Below, piece after piece: positions 50,272 through 62,826 of a stretch of DNA of 64,000 nucleotides. Source of the stretch: Desmodesmus armatus. Lineage: Eukaryota > Chlorophyta > Chlorophyceae > Sphaeropleales > Scenedesmaceae. Below the pieces are notes generated by a model. That model was not told the DNA's origin. It saw nothing but the letters and a program-made list of their open reading frames with translations, and did not search any database. The stretch spans positions 62,001 to 126,000 of the forward strand of contig VIIQ02000205.1 in NCBI GenBank assembly GCA_007449985.2, written 5' to 3'. Positions within the stretch are counted from its first letter, which is position 1. Each line of letters begins with the position of its first letter. The position numbers and the translations under genes were made by a program.

Positions 50272-51771
50272 CAGCTCGTCAGACTGCAATACGCAGTGGA
50301 GAAGCTTGGCTTGGAGCCCGTCGTGGTTGATCTGCTGCAGCAATCAGCTCAGGCGCACAGAATGGCTGCCAAACCTGTGCCGGACGACTGCAAGATGCCT
50401 GTGAGCACGGTATGTCCTCGCTGGCTCCCACGTGGCGTCTGATCACGGTGCTGCTGTGAAGCAGCATGGTCGTTAAGCACCAAACCAGTGCTGGCACAGC
50501 TTCAGCGGCCCAAACGGGACAGCAAACGAGCCACAATTGCTCTTATTTGTATCACGTGCCACCAGCATGCTGAAAGCCTTCTGGCTTCGCGAGGGCCGTC
50601 CAACATCACATTGAGACAGATGGTTGATCTAAGCACAGATGTGTCTCTGTTGTTGCTGCTTGTGGTGGTTCTGCCAGTGTTTTCCTTTCAGCTGAGGGAC
50701 AGGCGCATTTTCAAGGCATGGCATCATCCTCACACTGTTGGTAATCGCAGCAGCCTGTACACAGCTATGCTGCTTGGGGGTGAGTGTGGCCTTGCTGTCT
50801 CTGTGTTCGGCATTGGCTGGAGTGAGGTGATGTTGTTTATGCTTTCAATGGGACGGTTGCCACATCAGTAGCACCCCTGTGGCAGCTGGCAGAGCCCAGC
50901 CCTCGGCCCACAGATGTCTTGTTTGGTTGATGGCAGATGCAGACAGACAACATGCTGTTATGACTGCAAGCCACTCCTGCACATCGTCGCAAGGCTGTGT
51001 GAGTACAGTGGCCCACAAGTGTGCACAGAAGCATTGGCCACCTCAATCTGTTGCACTGCATGCAGGCCTGCAAAGGAGAGACCAGCTCAAGGCTAGGTGG
51101 CTGCACCAAGCAAAGGTGCATGGCTCCTGCTTGCTGGGCTGCTACTGCGGAGCAACCATGGCCTGAAGATCTGGGCGGTCAGCATCATTATCGGCAGAGA
51201 GCTGCTGGCTGTCCAGGTATGCAATTGCTGTGGTGTGGCAGGACTCAGTTGCAGCATGGCTGTCTGCATGACCCTGTGCGGCCTCTATCCTGCTGGTATT
51301 CCATGCTGCTGTTGCTTCTTCAGACCAGTCGATGAAGTGCGGTATGCCTCAGCAAGACTAGCTTCAGCTAGACGAGGAGTTCAAACCTTTTCCGTGACTG
51401 AAAGTCCCTTGAGCATCAGCAGCCTTGAATCGCATCAACTTGACAGGCTGACAGGTTTGCGTCCCTCCTGTTTCACGCCACCTTCTCTGCAGTGTGAGCC
51501 AGCATGGTGGATGTCTCTGTGGACCGTCAATCAAGGCCGGCTGCGTGTTGATGACTACAACAAGAAACAGCAGCTCAAGGTCAACTGTCAATGGGGCATG
51601 TGTGTTGCAGCATCGGCCCCTGGCATCATTGCGTCTGGTCTAACAGGCCGCACGGAGTCCAAGGGACATCAAGCCCAACCATCTCTCTGGACATGGTCGT
51701 CAACAGCAAGTGCAGCAGGTGTGTGTGCAATGTCTGAGGCTGGCAGGTCAGGCCAACCTTGGCTTGGTTAA
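50272..51771 (+). other. Exon-like frames inside the CACTA element
   Basis: 50272-50409 is an in-phase 46-codon exon-like block between a CAAG acceptor and GTATGT donor (QLVRLQYAVEKLGLEPVVVD, then LLQQSAQAHRMAAK). A second block (about 50505-50780) starts RPKRDSKRATIALICITCHQ and contains a hydrophobic LLLLLVVVLPVFSF segment before a GTGAGT donor. A third (about 51140-51217) reads HGLKIWAVSIIIGRELLAVQ before GTATGC. I recognise no family. They may be captured host-gene exons or element genes. Confidence 0.35.
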
Positions 51772-52794
51772 GCACTGAAGTAGGCCGGAACGGCTTAGTG
51801 ACTGGGGCATGTTCCTTCTAACAAGTGTGAGAATCATTCAGGGGTTTCTGGTGCAGTCACATGGACTGGTGTTCATAACAGAGTATGTCACAGCCTGTCT
51901 GGGTGTTGCAGTACACGATTGTCCACATCAGCTCCTTACACATCACCCTGACAGACACCCTGATGTCTTGTGATGCAGGTGTCTTGTCCACATGCTGGGC
52001 TGCTGCTGCATGACTGGGCAAGTGCCATTGACAAACTGCAGGAGAGGCATGATTGGTTGCACGCTGGCGGTGCATTGTGGTGCGGGTGCACCCTCATCAG
52101 CGGGCCCTGCCGCCATATGTCGCTCCTTTGATGCATCCACTTGCAGCTGGTTGAGCCCAACAGCTGTTTGTGTCGTGGTTGCGCACGACCGTGTTGGTTG
52201 TCCAGGATCAAGGTGGCAGCATGGTTGGTATTCACACACCCTTGGGTGGATGTTGTGTGGTGGCACTGGTGTGGGTGTAGGTGTTGCAAGTGGTGGGGGT
52301 TTAGGTGTTGCAATTGGTTGGGACACTGGTGCAGGGGCTGTTGGGGTGGTCGTTCTGCGCGCGTCAGCCCCTGTCTTGATGCATGGGCAAGCTTTTGGAG
52401 AGCAGTGAAGCAGCTGTGCACTGGACATGTTGTTTGCCTTACAGGACACAAGTGGTCGAAGTGGCGGCTGCTGAACTTTCAGCTCAGTGCATTGATGTGC
52501 AGGTGCACGTCTTGGTGCTGGTGCACAACTGCTTGTGTAATGCTACGTCACCTGCTGTGCTGCACAATGGTGTGCATGGTGTAGGAGCTGGTGTACACTC
52601 GCACAACGGGCCGCGGCCACTTGCAAGTGGCAACATGTCTGCATGCCATGTTACTACTCACATGCCGTGCCATGAGGCTGGGGGCACTGCAGCTGCAGCA
52701 AGCATGCCACACGCACATATATGGTAGTAGCAAAGGCGTATCTATCAGCTGTCCAAGCAACAAAAAGTCTGCAGCAGGCAAACCATTTGCGTAC

Positions 52795-53160
52795 AGCCTG
52801 TACAGCCAGTAAACTGTGTTTGCATATGTAAACAGTTTTCTGCAGGAGTAAATCGAGTGTAAATACTTGTTTACATTGTAAACTTCTGTACACATGTGGA
52901 AATGTTTCACATAACCCAGGCATCTGCGTAAAATGTATGCAGGGTGAGTTTGCCTCTGAGTTTACAGCTGTTTCGCGAGAGCCCCCGGTTTACAGGCCTT
53001 TACATGGGGTATTTACATATGTTAACACTGCAAGTGCAAACTGTTTACACTGCGCAATACTGTTTACGGCAGCACCAGATTGCAAAAGGTTTACGCGGTG
53101 CCGTTGATGCTTACGCACTATTTACAGGCGTTAACCTTCCCGTGCAGAACATTTACACGC
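52795..53160. repeat. Right subterminal GTAAAC/GTTTAC array
   Basis: About twenty GTAAA/TTTAC cores in 365 bases. GTAAAC orientation dominates first, then GTTTAC toward the terminus. Confidence 0.8.
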
Positions 53161-53187
53161 TGCAACCAGGCGGTTTGTCCCGTAGTG

Positions 53188-53929
53188 TATACAACGTGGC
53201 TGGGTTCCTCCAGGAAGCTTAGTCTGGTCCCCATGGTGCACCATACATGCATGTGACACTAGAACCTTGAAGGGATGAAATTAAACCCTCGTTAAGTCTC
53301 ATTGGTCAGGGGCAGACGCCCTCGGGCCGTCGGGATGCTACTCGTTCACAAGTGCACACGTGTGATCATGACTAATGTGATGCTTACAGGAGCCGTTCAT
53401 CGACCCTCGGCGTCAGCACATGTTAAAATTGTTTGGGGATGCTTTCTTACCAGCTGGTCTGAACGCTTGCTTGATATGTACAGTATCGTGGTGGTAGTGC
53501 TACTGCTGCTGCTCAGTGCCATCTAGGCTATCTACGGCACGGCAGGTCCATTGTCAGAAAATTACCACAGGATGACATCGACAGGGTGCGTCGCGGCAAA
53601 CGGGGGACCACTGGTTACTAGTGACTGGAGACCCCTGCGTTTCGGGACGTTGGACGCCTTGCTTGCCAGCACCATGATTGCCAATCTTTCAAAGATCTCG
53701 GTATAGCACAAGGAATTGCACTTGTATGAAGACCTGCATGTGCCTGGTACAGTGTGGTATTGCATGCCACCAGGCTGGGACTTCAACTTCAGCAGTATCA
53801 GCGCACACGAGTGCACATGTGCACATGTCCGACCTTCCGTTCTTACAAGCATAGCCACCAGCCTGGGTGGCAATGGGCTGCACCAACCACGATGTAACTG
53901 ATGTGTGGCATGGCTGCTGCTGCGTGCAG
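53188..53929 (+). other. Region upstream of the phospholipase exons
   Basis: Probably contains 5' exons of the phospholipase gene or the end of a gene split by the CACTA element. One exon-like block, 53390-53455, follows a CTTACAG acceptor (EPFIDPRRQHMLKLFGDAFL) but its phase does not fit the next exon simply. No ATG can be assigned. Confidence 0.35.
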
Positions 53930-56900
53930 GGATTCAACCACAGTCAAGGGCAATGTGCTGTGCTACTTCTTCCGCACTACCGCACATGGCTACCCAAACG
54001 TAGGGCGAGTGAAGCCCTTCACGCACCCAGAGGTGTCAGACACGGACTTTTGCATCCCGCACATCAAGGACAAGCCATCACTGGGCATCGCACTCAGCGG
54101 GGGCGGCTTCAGGGGAGCAACGTGTGCTGCTGGCTGGGTCAGAGGCCTGCACATGGTGAGAGGGGGGCATCAACTTGGCGGACTCGGTCACGTCCCACAG
54201 GGCGCAAGTGCTGCATGAAAATTATATGCATGTGTGCAACAATTCACCACTAGGCGTTGTTATAGGGTTCCCCCACAAAGCCAAGACCAGGAGCGTGACG
54301 GCACAAAACTGATCACCCCCCCCCCTCTCCTACATCATGTCTTTTTGGGCCAGGAACCTCACCACCCCCCTCCGGCACTTGTTTTGGGTAGTGATTCCCT
54401 TGCCAAGTTGCGGACGAGCTGCTGCACCCTATCCGCAGTGCTATATTCCTGCCACCTCAGGGCCTCAGCAGCAGGCTTGGCCTCATCATGCAGGCACAGT
54501 GGCTGGAGCACACGTGCACTGAATTGGGCTCCCGCTGAACGAGCTTTAAAGCCTTGCTGCTGCGCTCGGGTGCTGCAGATCCACCTGCCAGATGGCTCCA
54601 TCGCACTGAGCCAGGTGCAGTACCTATCCAGCACCTCTGGCGGCTCCTGGTTTAATGCTGCCTTCTCATACAAGGTGCGCTCTGTGACACAGTCAAGCAA
54701 GCGGGCGATACCAAATCAAGCCATGCGGTTGGCAGCCATTGGTTGTTGCCTGCGTAAGTGTGTACAATTGGCCATGTGGTATAGATCAGGTTAGCACTGA
54801 TATAGGACAGCTGCAGCACATCACGGCGGCAGCACAACAATAGCACAACAATGTTTTCAACAGCACCACAGAGCAGCTGCTTGCCCGATGGAGTACCTCA
54901 ACACTTAGCACTGGTGCTGGTCATGTTCTTACCCAGGTTTGTTTGTCTTAAATGTGGCTTGACGGATTTTTCTACTTGCGTGCATTGCCACATGTGTGGT
55001 TGTGTAGGCCCCTGTAGACCACAAGCAGCTGCCCCTGGATGACTTCTTCGAGAGGTACATCGAGGTAAGCTCGACTGCAGTAGTCTTTCATTCACTGCAG
55101 TGGCGTAAGCTGTTCGCACACAGCTTCATTCTTTGGGATTCTGCTGTGCAAGCACTGCATCTCAGTTCCTAGGTGGTGCCAAAAAGTGCGCTTTCGGCTC
55201 ATGCGGTTTCTTGCTGGCTGTTACTGTGCCTCAGCATACCAAGCCTTGTGCACATGAAAACTGCCTACTGCTGCTGTGCCTCTTTCTGCTACATCTGCAG
55301 CCAGTGAACCTGTCACTGGCAGAACTGCGGCAGGACTACCCCAAGAGCAGCCGCAGCTTTGAGGCAGCCATAGCTGCTCACAATGCTCTGGACACTCTAC
55401 TACATAAGCATCACCAGTGCTTGCTGAGGCCTGTAGGCAAATTTCCAGCATGTGAGCTGCAGACATGTGCACCTGCACCACAGAGAGCACTACTGTACTG
55501 CATGAGCTGTACAGTGTACTGCACAGAGCGCAACTGCAAACGCAGCGACAGTGTCGCTCTTTCCATTTGATGTAGTGACTGTGGACAATGCGCAGCGCAT
55601 CATACCACTCTATGATGCTGTGTCATGTAGGGTGGCCATGACACAGAATTAGTGACAGTAAGGCAATGCTGCACGTCAAGTGTCCACTACTTCACACAGC
55701 CATGCATATGCTGTAACAGTGTGCGCCGCATTCTGCATGCAGTGGAGGACCTGCCCTGCACAAGCGATGAAGATATCGAGGTCCGGCTGCCGGACCGGCT
55801 GCGGCAGCAGGCGCGTCGTCAGCAACTACTTGATTTTTTGCTGGGTGATCAGGAGGCTGGTGATGAAGGCAAGGGGTTGTCCAAGGTGCCTTCCTGGGTG
55901 AAGCCCTGGACAGCAGCAGTGGCAAAGGTGGGTGGACCGTAAGCATTAGATTGGAAACATGCAGTTACCAAGGGCATAGGCTTCCTTCGCACCCCCAGCA
56001 GCAGGTGTTGTGTTGCTGAAACCTACACATCATGTTGCAGCCTGTGATCTTGCACTCTGTGCTAAGTACTTGTTTGTGTGAAACTTGTAGACCTTCCTTA
56101 AGCCATACAGCCTCAACATATTTCACGACAGCACTATCAGTGCGGCCAGCACCATAGGCGATATCGCCAACAAGCGTGCTGCTGCAGCTGCTGCGGAGGT
56201 GCTGCTTGCATGTACTGACCAGAACAGGTAAGTCCGGCTGCTGCCAATTGACTGGCTGCTGGCGACTGCTTGCACTGCAAGGTCACCTTTGCAGCATGTG
56301 TACCCTGCAGCAATCAACAGCCCTTGGTCCACTTTGACACCTCGAGCATCTGCGCATTTGCGGCATTGCCTAAAGAAGTGGCCTGCCCAGTTTCCAATGA
56401 ATTGCACTGGCATGTGTGCTACCTTGTTGCCACCGGCTGGTCACAAACACCAATGTTTGTCAAGTGCGGCTGACCTGATAATTAGGCTGGCCGCCACTCA
56501 TCAACGTGGCTGGTTGTGGCCCATGCCGCATGCATGTGCTCTCATCATTTGCCCGAAGACCCTTTCCCATCCTGACAGGCACAGGTTTGCGCCTCCCAGG
56601 AAAGGATGGGAACAGCATGTACCCCATAGAGGTGAGCCTCATGGCTACATGCGGCAGAACACACTCTTTGCATCAGCATGTTGTAACATGTGGCGTGCGT
56701 GATGCAAGGGAGATAATGTGGTGTGGGTGGGTGCATGGTCATTGTGCGCATGCCATGCGGCATGTGCTGAAACACGCAGGCCTGCAAGACAAAAACCCTG
56801 AGCAGCATATATGTGCACTCCTACGACTTGGTGGTGCAGAGCCACCCTGCAGTGCAGCAGCATTTGTGTGACAGTACTCGGGTCTCACCTCACCTCACCT

Positions 56901-59900
56901 CAGGCTGAGGTGCAGCGCTGGGTTGGCCACTACCCAAGTGTGTGTGCTGCCGTTGCAGTTCTCACCCCTGTACTTCGGGACGCCCAGCTCCTTTGCCGCA
57001 AAGTGGGACAGCAAGCCAGCGTTGGGAGGAGGCTATGTGGAGCCGTGGGGCCTGAATGCGGTCCCAGGCAAGCTGTGTTGCAAGGAGGATGGAATCACTG
57101 GGGTGAGCAGACACTGGTTTTGAGACTCAATGTTTTTGAGACAGAAATCATGATACAGGAAAGCGTCCATTGTATACTCCTGTGCCATGCTGACACATGG
57201 CCGCCGCTGGCATGATGGTGGCTTGTGACGGATGGTCACGGAGGTCCGAGTGAGTCATAAGCGGGCTGTCAACGGGTCGACAGACTGCAACGCCCCGGTC
57301 GTCACATTCAGACCCTGACCTGAGGGGCCGGGATCTTTCAACCTGGCGTAGACCCTATAGGCGACCTCATGAGACCTTGGTTTTCTGGCTACCGAGCTTG
57401 AGACGTCGTCTCCCAAAACCTGTGCTGTAGTGTGCTATGTTTGTGCTTGCACAACCTGGCTCATCCATTGCATCTGCCACTTGTCTTGCTACCCACAGAC
57501 GGTTGTTGTTGCCAGAGGCGCGTCATGCCACACAGTGCCCCTCGCACAGGCAGTCTCCATCTCTTCCTCCTTCCTGGCTGGTGCAGCACGCGACAGCTCC
57601 ACGCTTGCACAGGAGCTCGCCAGCACTGAAGAACTGCTGAACTGGGGATGCCTACCCAACAAGTCTAAGAGTGGGTGTTCATGATTTGTGCTGCAATGGA
57701 CAGCATGATTCGTTGTCCAGAAACTGCAACTTGCAATCAAATAGGGACTTACACAACAATGACTGATACCTGGCAGCTGCCCTGACAGTGTACACAGTTG
57801 GACTGAGTCCATATTGGTGGCTTCCTTTGGAAAAAGAATGATAATGCTGGCTCATCTCACTGTTTCCGGTTCTGTTTTCGATTGAGTGAGACAGGGGTCA
57901 CTGGGCCAGAGTGCCACAAGACGCACTTTGCTGATGGCGGCTCCACTGACAACCTGGCAGTGATGCCGCTCCTGCGGCGTGGCGTGAGATGCCTGATCCT
58001 GTTCGTGGCTTCAGCTACACCCCCTGATGACACCTGGCAGCGTTTTGCAAACGGTGAGTGACAGCATTGGCCGGCTTTGCACATCATGTTGTAGGCGATG
58101 TAACATACAGCTGCCGTACAGAGAGCACCTGTTGCAGCCTACACGATGTTGTCTGTTGCCCGCACGCCCTTGCAATCGGCCGTTTTATGCTCCAACTGTA
58201 TCACCTGCAGAGAAGAGTGAAATTGCGGCCCTATTTGGTGCTGCAAGGGTCAGCGGTGACAGCGGTGTGGCGGTTAAGAAGATGAACGGCATGTGCCATG
58301 TGTTTGGCCAGACCCAAGTTGAAGGCGAGATGCTCTTCAGGGTAGGCGGCTGCATGAATCCATAGCAAGACACATTGTCCACCGGCACGTGCCAATGCAG
58401 GTGACTGGCACGTGGCCAGTGGATGGTGCTACATAGTGATTGTGACTTCATGGTGCACCTTTGAACTGTCATTCAGCTTCTGTGTTCTACAGGTGGCTGC
58501 ATGCTCCTGCAAGTATTGTTGGCCTGCTCATGATATGCATGTTCCCCTCGTTGTGGTTGATGCAAACCTTCAGGTTCGTGCTGTTGTTGTACACAGGAGC
58601 TATTTGAGTCTCTGCACAGCAAGCTGCGTGCTGGCAAACCTGGCTACCACCGCACCACTTATATGGTCAAGGAGAACGCCTTCTTCCACATCCCAGCAAG
58701 GGCAGAGGTGAGAGTTGTTCTAAGACACCAGCAGGAGTACATGTAGCATTCATTTGTGTCTGTACACGTACAAGCAATTTGGGAGAGCAGGACAACCAAA
58801 GCAGGTGATTTCTTGTGTTCTTCCAGCTGCAATCTGAAGGGCGCACAGGAGCGCTGATAAGGACTCACGCACTTGAAGTGCCAGTACATGCTACCTGTCT
58901 TCAGGACTGACCTGTTGTGCATGCTACTTTACTCTGCATGTACAAACTCAGCCAGTGGAGGTGCTGTGGATCCACAACCAGCAGTGGAATGACTGGGAGA
59001 GCTCCCTGCCTCCGGAGACCCTAAACAAGCTGTTGGAAGACAGGAGGGGCACGAGCGGTGGCGGCAAGGGTGTGCACCACAAAAGTGTGATGGAGAGGCA
59101 GAACTTTCATAGTATGCAGGAATCACATGAGGGGGTAAGTTTGCTATACCAAAATATGGTTTGAGTGTGGCAGCAGCTGCTGTAGCTGCGCTGTATTTGC
59201 ATGCAACCAAACCACGCCCACTATATACCAGAAGCAGCTAGACAACATGGCCACACTTGCTCAGCAGTTGTGTCAAAGGTTGCCCCTCAACGGAATGCAC
59301 AGGGTGCGTGCGCCTGCCGGCGCTTGACACACTCGTGTCAATCCCCTGTTGGTGCCTGCAGTTTGGGACTCAAGACACACTCTACCGCTTCCCCTACTTC
59401 ACAACCTGCTCATATGACTACAGCAGCGCTGCAGTCAAGATGCTCAGTCAGATGTCCACAGCAGTGTTGCTGCAGCCTGACGTCAAGCAGCACATCACTG
59501 ACCTGGTGTACAGGGCACAGGTAAACAAAGGCAGCCTGAAGTCGGACTGCAAACCATGCGGCTGCTTAGGCTCAGTGATCACATTGCTACGTATCACAAT
59601 TGTTGAGCATTTGGTGGCAAAATGAGCACTTTATCATGCTTTGTGTAGCATCCCTTTTGGGGTGACTGCACAGCTGTTGTGCAGCCGCCGGACTGGATCT
59701 GCCATACCCGCTGTGCCTACAGCTTCTCGTTTTGCTTTGGTACAGTGCCTGTTTGACACGCTGCAGTCACTCGTTTACCTGCAGAAGCTGCACCCAGCGG
59801 GCAAGACCGAGCTAGAGGAACCTTCCCCCATGATGAGGCACAGCATTACTTGGTTAGATGATGCCAGCACTGTGCTGCCGGTAGGTTCAGTTTTTTGCTG

Positions 59901-62826
59901 CAAACAATATTCGCTTTCCCCAAATTGTCCAGCAGCAATGCTGGCTCAAGCTGTGGTTGCAGCAGCTGCTGCCAACTCACCAAGTTGACATCATAGTTTG
60001 TGGTGCTTGTCATATTGGCATGCAGCACACGGTGGCTCTTAGTCCCTGCCTTTGTTGTTTCATGCACCTGCTTGCACTAACATTCCACTGCCACACCCAA
60101 CAGGGATGCTACTACACCAGCGAGGCCGATGCTGTGCCATCTGCAGCTGACATGGTGGCTTGCCTCAAAGAGCAGCGGCCGCAGCTGGTGCTGATCAAGG
60201 AGCAGCATTGCCAGGCAGAAGGCTTGCAGGAAAGCATGGCTGAGGCTGGGTATTTTGAGGTGCTCACAGCAGGGACACAGGGCAGCATCTTTGCTACAGC
60301 AGACATGCTGTCGGGCCTGGAAGATGCCATCAGCGGCCAGGCCAGCAGCTTCCAGCAGCATGCCAGCGGCAGTTGTGACAAAAGCAGCAGCAGCAGCAGC
60401 AGTGCCCTGAAGAGCCAACAGGCTCATTGGCGGCACGGCTTTGGGATGCAGCTGAGCTGGTGGCAGGGGGGCACAGGACAAGGGTCAGGCAATGATGTCG
60501 CACGATTGGATGGCGGCAGTGGCAGCGGTGGCGGCAGTGGTGGCCAGGGTGGGACAAGCCAGCCCCCGCAGGATGCTGGGGGCAGCAGCAGTGGCGGTGA
60601 CAAGGCCAGCAGCAGCACTCGGGACAATGCAGCAGCAGCCCTAGAGGCTGCTCATGCTGCCTGCAGCAGCGTCAACTGCGGCAGTCTGAAGCTGCAGCTG
60701 CTGAAGACAGCATGTGCAGGCACGTATGGACAGGGTGCTGCCAGTTGCATCAGTGCTCTTGATGGGGATACAGTGCTGCAAGTGCTGAAGTTCAGGTCGG
60801 TTCTGAGTGAGGACAGCGCGGTGCTGACGAAGAGTGCTGCCTGGAAGCTCAGTGGCTGGCCACGGCAGCATGTGGCACCCCCATCAGCCCAGCTGAGCGG
60901 CGAACACGGCTTCAAGGTTGAGCTGGCCCTCAGCATGTGCAGGCACGACACCCAGGTGAGAACTGGATGGTCTAAAGCTTACTGACTCATGACACATCCC
61001 CAAATCGGACATGCATGCCAGTGCTTGGCAAGCAAGGGACATGACAGCTTCTGCAGCTGATTTGGCCAGGCAAATGCACCCTTAGCCCATGATCCTATGT
61101 GCCACGGGCTAACCGGGCATATAAATGTTGGCGATGTACTCCTCCCTGTGCCCCACCATTCTCCTAGCTCTGCCTCAAGCTTCACCAAGCCCATGCAGAA
61201 CACACCATCGAAAACGCAGCGCAGCGCAGTGCAGTGCACTGCCTCGGCTTGCCGCTACTGAGGAGCAGCTTTGCCCTGGTGGCCTGCAGCGGCGGTGAGG
61301 ACGCAGACGACAGACTGCCTCACCACGACAGTGGCTCATACACCCCCATCATGTACCTGAAGAACAGCAACATCTCAGGACCCCTGTGTGTGGAGGAGGC
61401 TACACCTACTCAGTCCAAAAGCAAGCTGTGAGTGCTTTGCATATGCTTGCTGGTGATCACTGCTATTTTGTGATCAACAAAAGCACCTTGTGTGGGGCTG
61501 GTAGGAGCAATTGCATAGGGCTCACCATGGCGCGGCGCTATGAGGTGCAATCACTGCAGCACTAAGTGCACAGTTGGAGCCTCAGATGGCACTAGGGCTG
61601 AAACGTGCTTGCATGTGCCAACAGAGCCTGCTGCATGGGGGATGTGCGGGGAATCCTTTCTGTCGCTGATCAGGGAGAAGTACTGGCTGCATGGATTTGA
61701 GCCAAAGCTGACGATTGGCCAGAAAAACGTGTCCATTGAGGCCGGCATGAAGGCACAGCAGCACCTGGCAGATACCAAGCCCAAAGTGGAAGCCAACGTC
61801 GCCCAGCAGCTGGTCATGCTGCACCCTGCGGTGAGGTTGAAGCACATCAGTTGTGCGCACATTGCAATGTGGACGTGTCTCTTGTGACTGTCAGCGTGTA
61901 CGAGTGTGGCATGCTGGGGAGCTGCAGATGTACCTCCAGCACACACTGTGTTTGGACGTTTCAAGCCTTGAATGATTGCTGATAGCACTTGGTTTGCTAA
62001 CTCCATGCTCAACCTGTAAGCGCGGTCACTTGCCTGCTTGCAAACACAGGCACCAAAGCCTGTGTACCTGGATACCACTGCTTGTGGCCGTGCAAACATG
62101 GAGCTGCGGCGCGGTCTGCTCAAGTCTGTGCTGTGCAGTGAGGTCCAGGACCAGCTTTGTGAGTGGCCTTGAGTGCAGCTTTCAGACTGAAACACACCTG
62201 CATCAGGTTGAATCACAGAATATAGGCTACAACACGCAACTGGCCCCGGTCCTGACCAGCTTCATGTGGCGGTCACACTTGGTTCAACTCACCCACTCGG
62301 CGACTCGCCGAGCGTTGCGAATTAACTCGTGGTAGGAAACTGGGTCTCTGTCTCTGTCACCAGCGCCAACTCTACCACAGTCTCTTCTCCCCCTAGTCCG
62401 GAATGGGGATAATCTCATTGTACAATGTGCACTGCTATTTGAAGTCAGCCAGGAATGTCATAGCACGGTGCTGCTCAGGGTCGATGAATGAATGTGCAGC
62501 TGGACCTGAGTTCTGGTCACAGTTACTGATGCAAGCAGCAACTGCTTCTTGGTCTGCATGTTGCAGGCTGTCTGGATTACAACCCCATGCTGCAGGCAAG
62601 CATGCCGCTGCTGACCTACATAGCCGACCTTGGTGAGGACTTCAGCAACAAAGTGGCTGCCGGCAGCAGCAGCCTGCAGCTACATGTGGACGTCTGCCTG
62701 CCAAGTGTGATGGTGCAAGTGAAAAACCCCCGGGCCCTGGACGTGCAACGCATCTTTGGTGTCGACATGGACGCTGGTGTGTTCCTGCTGGAGGGCAGGT
62801 GTCACCTGAAGGTGGGACTCAAGTGA
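53930..62826 (+). CDS. cPLA2-like phospholipase with long C-terminal extension (5' end unknown)
   Basis: Patatin/cPLA2-fold lipid acyl hydrolase. Exons: 53930-54155 (SGGGFRGATCAAGW, oxyanion loop), 54579-54674 (STSGGSWF, nucleophile Ser), 55008-55064, 55301-55451, 55743-55927, 56091-56227, 56559-56631, 56959-57102 (FSPLYFGTP), 57499-57670, 57895-58053 (FADGGSTDNLAVMPLLRRG, catalytic Asp), 58211-58341, 58597-58707, 58952-59134 (VEVLWIHNQQWNDW), 59238-59303, 59362-59520, 59746-59880, 60104-60955, 61168-61427, 61674-61830, 62050-62158 and 62567-62811/62826. Every junction is in phase, about 1,270 residues. From ~59746 on (about 600 residues) I recognise nothing; a Ser/Gly-rich linker sits at 60370-60640. 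It ends at a TGA (62826), or splices at 62811 to an exon near 63080. N-terminal exons missing. No start codon assigned. Confidence 0.8.

Larger units (their letters stand above)
49956..53187. mobile_element. CACTA-superfamily DNA transposon, probably non-autonomous
   Basis: 3,232 bp. Left end CACTACGGGACAAGTCCGCC (49956 on) and the reverse complement of the right end CACTACGGGACAAACCGCCT (ending 53187) form ~28-bp terminal inverted repeats starting CACTA. Both subterminal zones are packed with GTAAAC/GTTTAC-type motifs, as CACTA elements typically carry for transposase binding. Flanks are TAC on the left and TAT(AC) on the right, so the 3-bp target duplication is imperfect. No transposase (TnpD/DDE-like) motif found; the interior has exon-like frames. 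The element appears to split a short reading frame (VHMLSYAWRGY / NVAGFLQEA). Confidence 0.82.

Noticed and set aside
52795..53160. TTTAC-rich array as telomere-like or centromere repeat
   Set aside because: Spacing and orientation are irregular and it sits just inside a CACTA terminal repeat, so subterminal transposase sites explain it.
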